From: Thermothielavioides terrestris NRRL 8126
Taxonomy: Eukaryota > Ascomycota > Sordariomycetes > Sordariales > Chaetomiaceae
Assembly: GCF_000226115.1 (NCBI RefSeq)
Contig: NC_016462.1
Location: 3,506,488 to 3,570,487 of the forward strand
Reading direction: 5' to 3'
Length of the DNA: 64,000 bases
Position 1 is the first letter of the stretch. Every line of letters begins with the position of its first letter. The position numbers were made by a program, and so were the translations under genes. Shown here in pieces: positions 1 through 11,043 of the stretch. The notes below the pieces were generated by a model, which was not told the DNA's origin, did not search any database, and was given only the letters and a program-made list of their open reading frames with translations.

Positions 1-1375
1 TGCGAGATGCAACTCGGCTTCGTCGCCAGGGCCGGGGCTAAAAGCCCGCTGCTGTGGACACAACCTTGTCAGCCAGCTTCGGAAGCGGGCCCCATCCCAG
101 TTCTCGCGACGAAAGGGAAACGCCACCAGGCATCAACACTCACACACAACCTCGACCCCGACAATGTCACGACGCACAGGAAAGAATTTGGGAAGCAAGC
201 GCTCCTATTCCGCGATCTTGTCCATGCTAAGCATATCTGCTTCCCTTGCTGGATGGATGCTTTCCTCTGGCTCCCATCCACCTCGCCAGTGGTCATCAGC
301 CAGCCAGAGGAGTGGGTGGCCATACCACATTTCCCCAGGCGCAGCAGCAAGCTCTCTCTCTCTCTCTCTACCCCAGCCCAGCCCATTGCCAGTGCAAAGA
401 GAAAAAAAATTTTGCCCGCCACCCCAAGACCTTCCAAGAGCGCAGAGAGGAGAAAGAGGAACGAAGAGAGAAACTAAACGCAGAAAAGACGAACCCCCAA
501 AGCCAAAGCCGAAGCGGAACTGGAACCGACTCGACTCGACTCAACCGGAGAAGCTGGGGGAGCCGAGCGCAAACGCAGAAGAGCAGAATATGACTGCGCG
601 CGTTGCACCGGAGAGCCATCCAGTTCCGTAAAGTCAGGCTCCAGGGCGGATTACTCAAACATATCCCATCCCATCCGTCCGTCCACCCATCCGTCCATCA
701 TCCTCCACTTCCATCTGCCATCCTCAAAGCCCATTTTTCGGGACTCATGAGATGTGTGAGGCTTAGCTTCTTAGCCCGACGCCACAACGCCCGTGATCGC
801 AAAACACAGAATGCAAGTGCGAGCGAAGAGCGCGCAGAGGCAATGCAATGCATACCGAGGCGGCGGTCAATAGGGGGGGTGACATCGTGGTTGTTTCCCT
901 CTGTCCCCTTTCGTCAAATCCCCTTTTTCGAGTTTCATCCTGTCCCATCCCCTACCTCCCCCTTTGGAAGTCGCCAACCCCGCACAGATTAAGCGGTTGT
1001 TGGCTGGGGTGGCAGTTGCATGACGTCTGGCCGCCAAGGCCCGGAGGATGTCTTAAATATGGTACACATAATATTCCTACAAGGCGAGAAAAAGAGCGGT
1101 GCAAGGGCGGTGAAAGACTGGTGCAAGGGGAGGTCTTGGGGGTGATTCAAGAGACGGACCAAGTGGCCATCATGTTTGTATGTCTGTCGCCGTCGGATGA
1201 TGTCGAGAACAGCGTGCCGAGGGGTGACTTCTCAGCCGAAGCTGCCGAGAATAATGACGTGATAAATCGGAAACGCTGAGCTGGCCAAGCGTGGTGGGTG
1301 GGATTCCTCACGGGATGACGAACGGTTTCCGTCAAATAGGGACGAAAGCGGTCGCGCGGTCCGAACCGGGCCCCC
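1..1375. other. gene-free left edge, low-complexity sequence
   Basis: No reading frame here looks like a protein I recognise. The stretch holds a (CT)9 run at 352-369, a short CGACT repeat near 523-540 and a CCATCC/GTCC-rich run at 664-707. Such pyrimidine-rich tracts are common in fungal promoters and UTRs, so this is probably flanking sequence of a gene outside the window plus the 3' flank of the bromodomain gene. Confidence 0.5.
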
Positions 1376-4328
1376 TTAGTCCTCTTCCGAATCCACCTCG
1401 TCCTCGCTCTCGTGATCGGGCTGGGAGGGCTCTTGGCCGTTGCCTTCGACCGACTCTAGCGGCTCCTGGCTGCCGGACGCCTGACGGCCGGCCTGGGCAC
1501 GGAGCTCGTTCAGCTGCTGGATCCGGCGCTCCTGCTCGCTCTTGCTCATCGGCTTGTTCTTCTTGGACTTGGACGGCTTGGACTGCGCGGCGGGCGGGTC
1601 CGTCGCCGCCGTCGCACTGCTCCCCAAGTGCTGCCGCTCCTTCTCGGCCCGCGCGTTCGGCCTGAACTTGAGCGCGATGTCGTAGAGCTTGACGAGGGCT
1701 TCCTCGGACACCATATCGATGTCCAGCTCCAGCTCGCCCGCGTCGTTCTCACCCTGGCCGGTGTCCTTCTTAATCAGATCAATGGCCCGCGCAAGAAGTG
1801 GGCCTTCCAGTTCGCCAATCGACTCTATGATGATTTCCTTCTCGATCGGCCCTATCTTGCGCTTGGCTGCTGTCTTCTTAGTGCCGCTCTTCTTGGCAGC
1901 TCCGGTGGCGCCACCGGCACCAGCCACGGTAGCCTTCTTAGCGGAGGCGGCTGCACCACCGGCCTTCTTAGACTTGGACGCCTTGGGCTTGCCTGGCTTC
2001 TTCGCTGGCAGATTCGCCAGCTTGGCCCGCTCCTGCATGAGCTGCTTCTGCAGCATCGCGACGACGGACTGAGCAATCTCCACATCCGCGATCTCTGCCG
2101 TGCCAGAGTTGACCATCTCGTTGATCTTCTGCTGCTCTTGGTCGAGACGTTTCTGGATCGTAGCCAAGCGGTGTTCGATTTGCTTGCGCTCTTCGTCGTG
2201 CTCGGCATCGGGCTCCGACTCGGCCTCTTCCGACTCTGAGTCGTCTCGCACGCGCGGGCTCTGGGCGGCATGCGGGGGCGCCGCCGACACCGGGGCGTGC
2301 TTGGCCATCCACTCGTCCTTCCTGGACATCTCCGCCCGGTACAGGTCCTGCAACTTAAGCGCCTGATTGTAGACGATGTGGTCCTCGCCGTTGAAGGTCC
2401 GGCAGTTCTTGATGATGAGGTCGAAGTCTTTCTCGAACTCCTTGGAACTTGTGTATTCGCCCGAGGCGAGCTTGTTCGCCATGGTCCCGAGATCCATCGG
2501 CTTCTTGATCACCTTGTGATATTGAGGGATGTTGAGCGCGACAGGGTCGACAGGCTGCAAGAATGGCGCGTTGAATTCATAGTGCTTGCTCTTGCGGAGC
2601 TCGGTGAGAACCTCATCGCAAAAGCGGAGCTCGGGGGGCAGCTTCTTTTTGCGCTTGGTGTCGTAGACCAGGTCCTTGGGATGGGCCGGCTTCACCGGCC
2701 GCTTGGCCCGGCTCTCGGGCTTGGTCGAGTCACGCCGAATCAGCGGCACGCCGTTGCTCCCGGGAGGAAGCGCAAACGCAGGCGATTCGGGGACTGGCTT
2801 CTGGGGCTGTTGTGGCTGGGACTGGGCCTCCGACGGGGGTTGGGACTGGGACGGGCTGGCCGCTCCGCCCTTCGGGGGGCGACCGGGGCCCGCTGTCGAG
2901 TTTGGGGCCGCGGCTGCACGAGGCTCAACATGCCGAGTGCTGTGCGGCTTAGCGGACTCTTTCCTCTCGGGTTTCGCTGGTTCGACCGCCGGCTGCAAGG
3001 CCAACCGATCGAGAATGGCTTTACGGCAGGCTCTCGCCTGCTCCGTCACGGCATGGGCATCGCCGTTGAAGGTAATCGAGTTCTGAACAAGGAGGTCAAG
3101 GTCTTGCTTGAACTCACCCATCGTGGCGTAGCGAGGGCCATCGCCGCGGAGACGCTTCTCCATGGAGCTGATGTCCGTCGGGTTGGAGATCTTGGCCGAG
3201 TAGTCACTCCATAGGTGAGGCCAGAGCTGCGCAACGGGGAGCCTGAACTGCACGCCGGCCTTTGTCTTCTTGACGCCGGCCAACACCAGTCGGATCTGCT
3301 TGCTCTGCCACTCTGTGATCGGCTTGTCGTTGAGCGCATCGTCAGCGAGGTTCTGAGCCTCGGCAGCTTCGCCACCCGCTTGCTGATCCACCTCCATGCG
3401 CTCCTCCGAACCGGTCTTCGCATGTACCTCATCTGCCGCATGTTCAATCTTGGTTCGCTTCGCGACCGGTTCGTCCTCGCCGTCGACGTCCCTCTCCCGG
3501 GGCACCTTTGCGGCCGTCTGCGCAGCCTCCGACGTGCTTGCGTCCCCGTGAGGCGGGGGAGGGCTCGCAGCGGCGGTCGTGTCGGCTGCGCTGGCCTGCG
3601 ACTCCACCGCTGGGATGGCTGCATCGTCTTTGAGGTTGACGCCCGAATCGTCGCTCATCTTTTCGCTCTTAGTGCCTTCCGAAGGATTCGCCGGCTTCAA
3701 TGTCTCAGCCTGCTCTTCTGCGTCCGCCATGGTAACATCCTCCGCTGCACCGGCCGGCGCTGCGGTTGTGGGCGCGTCGGTGGCATCGGCGGCGGGGTTG
3801 TTCTCTTCCTCTTTGCCCCCCGATGGAGCGGCAGCTTCCGCCTTGGGTTGCGACTTTGGCGAAAGCGCTTCCGACGTCTTGTCACCCGACGTGCTGTTGG
3901 TGGGCGCATCAGGCATGTCGGTGTCGGTGGGCGCCGCGGTATCGTCCGCCTTCACTCTGTCCATTTCAGTGGCAATGTCAGAGTCGGGCGCACGCTTAGG
4001 AGTCTCCGCGCGCTGGTCATCTTCCTTCATTTTGTCGGATAGAGCGTAGTTGGCGGCGAAGGCGCCTTGGTTCTGGCTGAGCTTAAGGTCAGTAGAAGGC
4101 GTCTCGCCGTTTAATTCGGGCGCGTTTCCGGACTCGGACTCGAGGGGGTTCGAGCGTGGGGACGTATGGCTTTTGAGCGATCGTAAGCATACAGGTGCGA
4201 CCAGACAAAAGCGACCCAACCTACCCATTCACTTCCAAGCTCCCATTGAGGCCTTCTTTTGCGCCCGGCAGAGTGCTCGGGAGGGGCTTCTCGCCGAGAA
4301 GCGCGCCTTCCGATTGTTGGGTGGTCAT
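1376..4328 (-). CDS. bdf1: BET-family double bromodomain protein (Bdf1-like)
   Basis: This is a nuclear acetyl-lysine reader expected to bind acetylated histone H4 and help TFIID and chromatin regulation, as yeast Bdf1 does. I join two exons, 4328-4225 and 4169-1376, across a 55-nt intron with a GTAGGT donor and AAAAG acceptor, giving 965 residues; without the join the start would fall inside the intron. A long acidic, Ala/Ser/Glu-rich disordered arm comes first. Bromodomain 1 lies at about 315-420, with its acetyl-lysine Asn in the FNG motif. Bromodomain 2 lies at about 550-650, with KKPMDLGTM and NCRTFNGEDH. An extraterminal (ET) domain lies at about 803-876, and the protein ends in an acidic tail. 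Bromodomain 1 is the more divergent, with NPTDISSMEKRL where PMDLGTI-type sequence is usual. The family call is firm; the exact start is inferred. Confidence 0.93.
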
Positions 4329-4431
4329 GACTGCCATGCGGTAGTTTCGAAAATCGGAAATTAGGCTCGACGCGACATCAAATCAGCTGGGTCAGGTGGT
4401 GACGCGGTTAGCGATGCATGTCCTGGCTAGA

Positions 4432-4528
4432 AATCGCGAGTCGGTCCAGGAATCGCGAGTCGGTCGGCCACCCGTCGCGCGAAGACCGCAGGTCGCAATC
4501 GCAATCGCAGTCGCAATCGCAGTCGCAA
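4432..4528. repeat. short tandem repeats upstream of the bromodomain gene
   Basis: The 15-mer AATCGCGAGTCGGTC occurs exactly twice, at 4432-4446 and 4451-4465. It is followed at 4493-4528 by about six copies of the hexamer TCGCAR. The array starts about 100 nt upstream of the proposed start codon at 4328, so it could fall in the promoter or 5' UTR. A role as a regulator-binding array is only inference. Confidence 0.6.
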
Positions 4529-5833
4529 AATCCTCTGGTTAAGGAGATCGCCGCAAATAATCCACACGTAAATGCAGTGTGGTGTGACTATTAAATGCGG
4601 CGTGTGCGACTGCAAAGTGAAAATGCCGAAGGCGACCTTGAAGACAAGTTACGTGGAAAAGTGACGGAGGCGAAATGCGCTGCGTGGCGGGGATGTGTGG
4701 AATGGAGGGACGTGCGCACGCGTTGGATCGCGGAGGAACCGAGATCAGAAAAGGAGGGAAAGAAATGGCAACCACTCACAGGTTCGCGAAAAAAAAATGC
4801 GCTGGGGGGAAGGCTGAGAAATTATAGACTCGGAAGGCCAGCCTCGCGGGATGGCGCTGCTCGGGAAAGGAAAAACTCGAGCGGGGTTGGCGGGTCTGGA
4901 TCTGTGTCTGTGTGGCTGGTGGTGGCAAGGGAAAAAGGAAAGGTGGGCCCTTCGTTGGTCGCGTTTGTGATGGCTGGCTGCGAACGGCGAACTGCGTTGT
5001 GGTTGGCTGTGAATCGGAGGCGGTGGGGGCGTCGGACCTCGTACCGAGTCGTTTCGAAAATTTGGGTTGAAAACGCATGTTCTGTCACGATCGGAACCGG
5101 GCGGCTATTTATCAGAGCTGCCCAGCTCTCGTGCAGTGGGTGGCTCCGCCTCTGAGTGGTTCGCCTGGCTCATCGACACGGGCTTTGACGCCTCTGATTG
5201 GATGCAGCGGGGCCCAGTGATCCGTGCGCAGCACAACGATGGATCAGAGCGTGTCATCTGTCTTCCCCGACCTTGCGCTGCCTGGAATTTATTCTTAACC
5301 TCTCCCAACCACTACCAGAAAAACGTGTCAATGGCGCGTTCATGTCATTCAGGTGCTCAGGATGGCAGGCTTGGCTGTTTTTTGGTGAACGGGAAGGAAG
5401 CACCTCGTCCGGCGATCCAGGGCTAAAAATAAAAGAGTCAAATCGCCAAATGTGACGCGTCCACCGCTCAGGTCCTGGACAAAGCATTGGCAAATGGCGG
5501 TACCTCGCTCGGCGACATCCCTTCAAGAGGACTGACGCATTTGACCTAGCGGGAGTGTATCGAACTTCGAGGGTAGATTCAGCTAGGTTTGCGAAGGGAA
5601 GGCCGTTGAGCGGTACAGGCAAGCAACATCACGTTCCGCCAACACTCGACAGTTGCTGTGGTCAGTCCAGGAGCAGCAAACTGTTCCGCACCAACACAGC
5701 ACCAGGCAAGTTGGTGGACGGGAATGAGTGGTGGGCTGGGCCGGTGAGCCGAAAAACCGCGCTAAACGCACAGGGGCAACGCGAGAATGACGCGAACATC
5801 CGAAATCGCATCCAAGCCTCTTGTGTGAAGATG

Positions 5834-5857
5834 GGTACCTTAGTTAACTAAGGTACC
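5834..5857. repeat. 24-bp perfect palindrome
   Basis: The half-site GGTACCTTAGTT is followed directly by its exact reverse complement, with GTTAAC at the centre. It lies in the middle of the divergent intergenic region. Related GGTAC/CTAGGTA-rich sequence recurs in gene-poor parts of the window, for example near 34096-34130, 38108-38125 and 60311-60330. Confidence 0.75.
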
Positions 5858-6545
5858 TACCCGTCATCTATCTATCAAGGCAAAACTTAGCACGCCACTT
5901 AAGGTGATGGGCTCGCAGGCTGCTTGTTTTTGCTGGTGCATAGATTGGTTAAGTGTCCAACGAGATGTCTCCATCTTCCCGCCGTCCTCCGAGGATGCCA
6001 GCTGTGAGCAGCGGTAGCCAACAAAGTTAACGGGAACCACCCTTACCGCAGTACGTCCCGTAGAGTGAATGAAATTGCCGGCGGGCAAAGCCAATCATGT
6101 CCTCGCAACATGCGTCTGTGCCTTAGGCGCGAATGCATTCACATGCTTAATTCTGCTCGCTGCTATTCTTCTCGCTGCCACTTTGTTAACTATGCTGAGG
6201 TCCCAGCCACATCGGCTGTGGCGCAGTGCATCGAGCTGCTAGCGAGAAACTGGCCCAAAAAAAAGTTTGGTCTGCAACCCGAAATTTTTGCTGCGACTTG
6301 ATCTTGCATGCCAGCGCATTGACTGATCCCCGTAACCCGCTGCATTTCTCGAGTCGATCAGCTTGCCTTGAGAGAATCTGCATAGCGATAGTGCGGAACC
6401 TCATCTCGTTACGTTTAACGGCTTAACGAAAAAAACACAAGTCTTAGTCCTTGCGTCCCAGCAGCATCCAGGCTGCGTGCGGCCTCCGTCGGTTGCTGGA
6501 CTTGCACGCGACAATCTGGCCTTGCCTGTCGGACCCTGAAAAAAA

Positions 6546-7811
6546 ATGTCGACCAAACGAAAAGCTGCGGCGGCAATCGCAAAGCCAGTGGTGAAGCCAA
6601 GCGCTAAAGCACCGGTAAAGACCAAGATTGACGAAGCCAGAACCGCAGTCTCAACTGGGTCATCCAACAAGCCAGCGCCCAAGCAGTCGGCAGAGCCCAT
6701 CGAAATCTCGAGCGACTCGGACAGCCAGTACAGCTCATCTGACAATGAAGATGGCGAGAGCGGCGACGAGAGCAAGGAAGTGGACGAAAAGAGCAAACCG
6801 GCTGGCACTAAGAGGCTAAGAAATGGCCAGGGTGAGGCGGATGAGGATGCGGTGATGCAGGACGGCGGGGAAAATTCAGATGGCGAACCGACATCACCAA
6901 CCTTCGGCGACCTCGTTCGTGGCAACTCCACCATTGACGTCCCCGCGTCTTTGGCCGCACAGGCAGCGGCCGCGCAGACCTCGCGTCACCCAGTCCAGCG
7001 ACGATCGGCCGCGCCGATCAGCGCCACCTCGCTCGGAACTGTTTTGAACCAGGCCCTCCGGACGGACGACGCCGACCTGCTCGAGTCGTGCCTGCAGACC
7101 ACCGACACCAAGATAATAGAGAACACGATCAACCGCATGGACTCGGCGCTGGCCGGCAGCCTCCTCTCCAAGCTCGCTGCCCGCATGCACCGCCGGCCGG
7201 GCCGCGCGTTTGGCCTGATGCGCTGGATGCAGTGGACGCTGGTGGCGCACGGCGGCGCGCTCGTCGCGCGGCCCGACCTCATCGCCCAGCTCGGCGAGCT
7301 GAGCCGCGTGCTGGAGGAGCGCTCGAGGGGTTTGCCCAGCCTGCTGGCGCTCAAGGGGAAGTTGGACATGCTGGATTCGCAGATGAAGTTCCGCAAGTCG
7401 ATCAAGGCCGCCGGCGCCGGCCGGAGCCGCGGCGGAGACGGGGAAGGATCCAGCGGAGAGGACGAGGATGATGTGGACGAGCCCGCGGTCGTGTATGTCG
7501 AGGGCCAGGAGACCCTTGGGAAGAAAGGGCTCACCAACGGGACGGCTGGCAGAGGTGTTGTCGACGAGGATGACGATTCTGCCGCCGGTGAGGTCGTCAT
7601 TTCAGATTCGGAGGAGGAGGAGTCTCAGGAAGAGCTGGAGGAAGGAGAAGAAGAGGAGCTGGCAGACGCCGAGTCCCTCGACGAGGACGAGGTCGACCAC
7701 GACGACGTGGAGGACGATGAGGAGGAGGAAGAGGACGAGAGCGAGGGCGATGACTCTCGGCCTCCAGCAAAGGTCCGGAGGGTGTCGGAGAGGATTTCAA
7801 AACGGAAGTAA
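6546..7811 (+). CDS. Utp12/NUC189-domain protein, SSU processome component
   Basis: The 421-residue, intronless protein fits a nucleolar component of the small-subunit processome that assembles on pre-rRNA. Residues about 1-115 are Lys/Ser/Asp/Glu-rich and disordered. The Utp12-type helical domain, about 150-290, contains GTVLNQALRTDDADLLESCL and the LLSKLAARMHRRPGRA region typical of UTP-A proteins of the Utp5/WDR43 and Utp9 type. The tail, about 300-421, is very acidic and ends in a basic patch. No WD40 propeller is present, unlike yeast Utp5, so this is either a short fungal form or a Utp9-like subunit, and I give no symbol. The start sits in an A-rich context (AAAAAAATGTCG), as usual for strong fungal starts. 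Confidence 0.8.
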   Translation: MSTKRKAAAAIAKPVVKPSAKAPVKTKIDEARTAVSTGSSNKPAPKQSAEPIEISSDSDSQYSSSDNEDGESGDESKEVDEKSKPAGTKRLRNGQGEADEDAVMQDGGENSDGEPTSPTFGDLVRGNSTIDVPASLAAQAAAAQTSRHPVQRRSAAPISATSLGTVLNQALRTDDADLLESCLQTTDTKIIENTINRMDSALAGSLLSKLAARMHRRPGRAFGLMRWMQWTLVAHGGALVARPDLIAQLGELSRVLEERSRGLPSLLALKGKLDMLDSQMKFRKSIKAAGAGRSRGGDGEGSSGEDEDDVDEPAVVYVEGQETLGKKGLTNGTAGRGVVDEDDDSAAGEVVISDSEEEESQEELEEGEEEELADAESLDEDEVDHDDVEDDEEEEEDESEGDDSRPPAKVRRVSERISKRK

Positions 7812-8088
7812 AGAAGCGGGTTGATAGAGCGGCATCTTGCATCCGGGGCTTCAGCAATGTACGAACAATGTCATAGACGGCAGCGGCTGCTGCCGTAGAA
7901 TGGGAATGCGCGATGTGTCTGGCCATAGACATGCATTTTGGGTGCGGCACGCCGTCCACCCGGCTCTGGATTAAGATGACCCTGGGCTGTGAGTGGTGAC
8001 CCCTGCCAAAGCTTTAACGGAGGAAGAGTGCCGACATCACTGAATGAAATACCCCAGCATGCCGAATCGCCGCTCGGAACGCATGCCA
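7812..8088. other. short intergenic spacer
   Basis: This lies between two gene ends that face each other: the Utp12-domain gene (+) and the transporter relic (-). It is expected to hold their 3' flanks, and no motif stands out. Confidence 0.4.
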
Positions 8089-8324
8089 TCAAATGATATC
8101 CATACCCTTTTTGTTACCATGCCGAAACAGCACCCAGAACAAGCCCGTCGTTGCGGCCATCAGCCCCGTCAAGACCGTATACATCGCTACAAAATGCGGA
8201 TCCTTAGCCAGGGGCGTCAGCGCATTGTAGGTACCGCCAAGTAGGCAGCCCAAAAAGAGACGTATCGCTCCAGCAGTGTCGTCGCGAGGGCTGTTGATAA
8301 GCCTGGGCTACCAAAGCAGGGAGA

Positions 8325-8394
<70 letters not shown>

Positions 8395-9220
8395 GGAAAC
8401 CAACTGGTTATCGGGGTTCTAGGCCTACTGAGTCATCAACTCCTAATTCATGACGGCAACTTCGCCTGGTCTGAGCACCCTGATCGTCGACTCTCTTTTA
8501 TTTTTTGGGTATTGGTCAGCCGGAAACCACATGTCAGTAAACAGAGAGGACGAGACGAGGGAGCGAGCAAGGCCTTGATTACCTACGAGAGGCGTAAAGA
8601 CCACCTTCCCGCCGCCCGAGCCAAGAGACATCAAGGCCATGGCGGTGTAGACTGCCCACTCGGCAGCACCTCGATCCAGCATCTGCGGCAGCGAGGTGAC
8701 GAACAAGACGACTGAGCTAGCAAGCACGGTTCTAGAAGGAGAATCTGAGCAAAAGCTTTAGATCCGGGGGGCTAATCTATAGTAAGCGACTTTGAGGATA
8801 GTCTATCTTACGAGTAGAACAGAACCAAGGCCCAGTAGCGGCCAAGCCAAGTATCCGCATGTACAGCCGCTGGCGTAGGGTGAAGTCGCTGGCGGCGAGG
8901 ATGGCGCTGTCAAGATTGGACGCTGTGGCCTGTGACAAGCCAAGAGCACCGCGGATGGAGCTGTCCGGAGACTGCTGGAGGTAGCTTTCTGGATACGGCA
9001 CCCGAAAGGTGTTAATTAGCGCAGTAATCTGATTCAGCAACGTCCACAAAAGGAGCTTTATGGTCCCGTCCGACGTACGTAGCGGCCCAGTATTGCCGCA
9101 CCAGGTAAACCGTTCGGCCACTCTCATCAGCATGGCGAGCCACACGCGGGCAGGAGTGCCGTCGATAACGTATAGAAGGTCCCAGATTTCTTCCTCGGTG
9201 GCCAGCTGCCCGTCCCTATC
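8089..9220 (-). pseudogene. decayed POT/PTR2 proton-oligopeptide transporter
   Basis: On the minus strand, pieces of a POT-family peptide transporter appear in the correct order. The N-terminal piece (about 9215-9090) has ATEEEIWDLLYVIDG and AERFTWCGNTG. Next comes GALGLSQATASNLDSA and, one frame over, ADTWLGRYWALVL. An intact-looking 80-nt intron follows (8811-8732). After it come LGSGGGKVVFTPLVGNQ, QYPKNKRESTIRVLRPGEV, and STALATTLLERYVSFWAAYL at about 8240-8300. The sequence then jumps to the C-terminal LTPLAKDPHFVAMY and LFWVLF motifs, skipping most of the membrane segments in between. Frame changes, stops, a missing acceptor near 8530 and a 65-bp homopolymer at 8329-8393 show it is dead. 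The family call rests on remembered POT motifs. Confidence 0.8.
8329..8393 (+). repeat. 65-bp uninterrupted poly(A) tract
   Basis: Sixty-five consecutive A residues lie on the plus strand inside the transporter relic, between the fragments matching the QYP and ATTLLER regions. No direct repeat that would mark a retro-insertion is obvious on either side. It could be a retroposed tail, homopolymer expansion or an assembly artefact. Confidence 0.85.
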
Positions 9221-11043
9221 TGCGGCCGAATCTCAGTTCCCCGCTTTTACATCACGGCTTTGTGCTGCGACGATGACTGGACGGTCTTGCTCGGCTCAGG
9301 CTCGTCTCGCCCCAAGATTCGACGCTCGGACGACACCGTCTGCGTCGAAGAAAGCGTAATGATAGGCCATGGCCCGAAGCTCTTGGCACAGAATGAGATA
9401 CTGCCAGTATGGAACTGAAATCCTAAATCCAGACAAAGCGTGAGAGAAGTGGGTGAGGCGTGTTACGTCGGGAAACCGGCAGATCCAGGTACCGCGTCGG
9501 GAGCCATGCCATCCTCTCGTCACGAGGTTCCTGGCTTTTCCATCGCGAGCAGTTGGCGAGAGAAGACAAGAAATCACCCCGGGGTGGGGGGGGGGGGAGG
9601 GGGTCCTTTCGTATTATACACAGATCAAAAGGCAGTCCCCCATCACGCCGAACTCCTCATTTCTACTTGAGTTATCCCTATTCTTCTTCTCTCCATCACT
9701 ACAACGAGGGCAGCCCACGTTGCATTACAGATCTGATCTAATTCCTTCTACCAGCCCCATCCTGCCTGCCTGCCAGCCATCCGCGATGCTATCCTCAACC
9801 TCCCACCTCACCATAACCACGCTCGCCTCAGCAGTTGCGGCTGGAGCAGGGCAGCTTGGTGGATAAGAATGAGGTTGGGGTGGAGTATTCCGGTGATGAG
9901 GGGATGAGGAGGGTAGGCGGAGATATATTTACTTTGTGATGGCCGGTATTTTTCTGGGTTCTTGAGATATTGGAAAGAAAATAAATCTGTAGTTAGGTGA
10001 TGGTGTGACCTATGGCGAGGCTTCCTCGACAAGCAGCGCGTCATCCAATACTACTCCCTCGCCCCAGACCCTAACCGACACGGCGACGGCCAGGTTGCGG
10101 TACGGGATGGCCGGGTCCTGATACGACGGGGCGTTCAACCTGACCATCGCCGGGCAGCTCGCGGACGGAACGGGGCCAGACGAGCTGTGCGACGTGGGAT
10201 TCGGAGCCTGAGATGGCGCTGAGCCCGCGGCTGTCGCTGTCGCTTTAGGAGATCTATTTTGACGACGCGACTCGGCACCGCGGGTCGGTGGAGGACGTGG
10301 CGGTCAGGCTGGATGTTGTGTGGGAGAAGTGCGGCAGTTGAGGGGCAGCGTCGTGTGGTGGCGTCGTGCAGGTAGGGGGAAAGCGAGAGGGAGCTCTGGC
10401 CATCATTATGTCCGCCACCATGGCCAGAGGTTACTACGAAAACCATCTGACTAGACCTGTTACCTATCTCCTTCCTGAAAACACCGTCGTCTCGTTTCGC
10501 GTGCCTGCATCGAAGTTAGTTAGCGCTGATAACGACCTTACTGGATGAATCATGCTCCGTCTGCCCCTTGGTTACCTAACTCACAACACTCCAACACCGG
10601 CATTATCCGCCCCTGAGTGCTGCGTGAATCCCTGCTGCTCGTTGCACAACAGCGCCGCTTTTCGTCGAGGGGCGAATAGGTCTCACAACGGCTGCAGGAT
10701 GCCTGATGCATGGCGTCGGGTTAGCTGTCGGGACAAATGCGCTCCGCGGACCATTCGGCGCCAAGCGCGCCATCGACTCTGGGCAGGTCTTCTCAGAGGC
10801 TCGGATGGTCGGGCGGGAGATGAACAGTCATGGGGCTGAATGCCGAGACCCTGGCTGGTGGCTTGAATTCCGATCAACTGACGAGGCATCGTGTTCGTCC
10901 TAGACCTTTTTGAGGGGCCTCAAATTTGACTCTTCTCTGGCCCTTATCCATGGTTTATTTCCACGGCATTTCTGCCTCTCTCCCGGGCCTCATGCAGACC
11001 TGCGGTTGAGGGCGGCTCACCTCCCACTGCACCACACAGCGAG
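9221..11043. other. gene-free stretch with possible degenerate secreted-protein gene
   Basis: A G-rich run lies at about 9583-9604. An ATG at 9786 starts a signal-peptide-like 26-residue frame. Plus-strand pieces at about 10130-10190 (GAFNLTIAGQLADGTGPDE) and 10250-10325 (EIYFDDATRHRGSVEDVAV, preceded by a TTTAG acceptor-like site) look codon-shaped but are broken by stops and are not assigned to any family. Together they may be a relic of a secreted protein. Nothing coding is visible at 10340-11043. Confidence 0.35.

Larger units (their letters stand above)
4329..6545. other. 2.2-kb divergent intergenic region
   Basis: This is shared upstream DNA between the bromodomain gene (-) and the Utp12-domain gene (+). 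It holds short tandem repeats at 4432-4528 and a 24-bp perfect palindrome at 5834-5857, both listed separately. I see no convincing coding frame. The length is large for two housekeeping promoters, so an unrecognised transcript is possible. Confidence 0.5.

Noticed and set aside
1628..4042. Long plus-strand frames opposite the bromodomain gene
   Set aside because: They are antisense shadows caused by GC-rich third positions; no motif and leucine/arginine-heavy composition.
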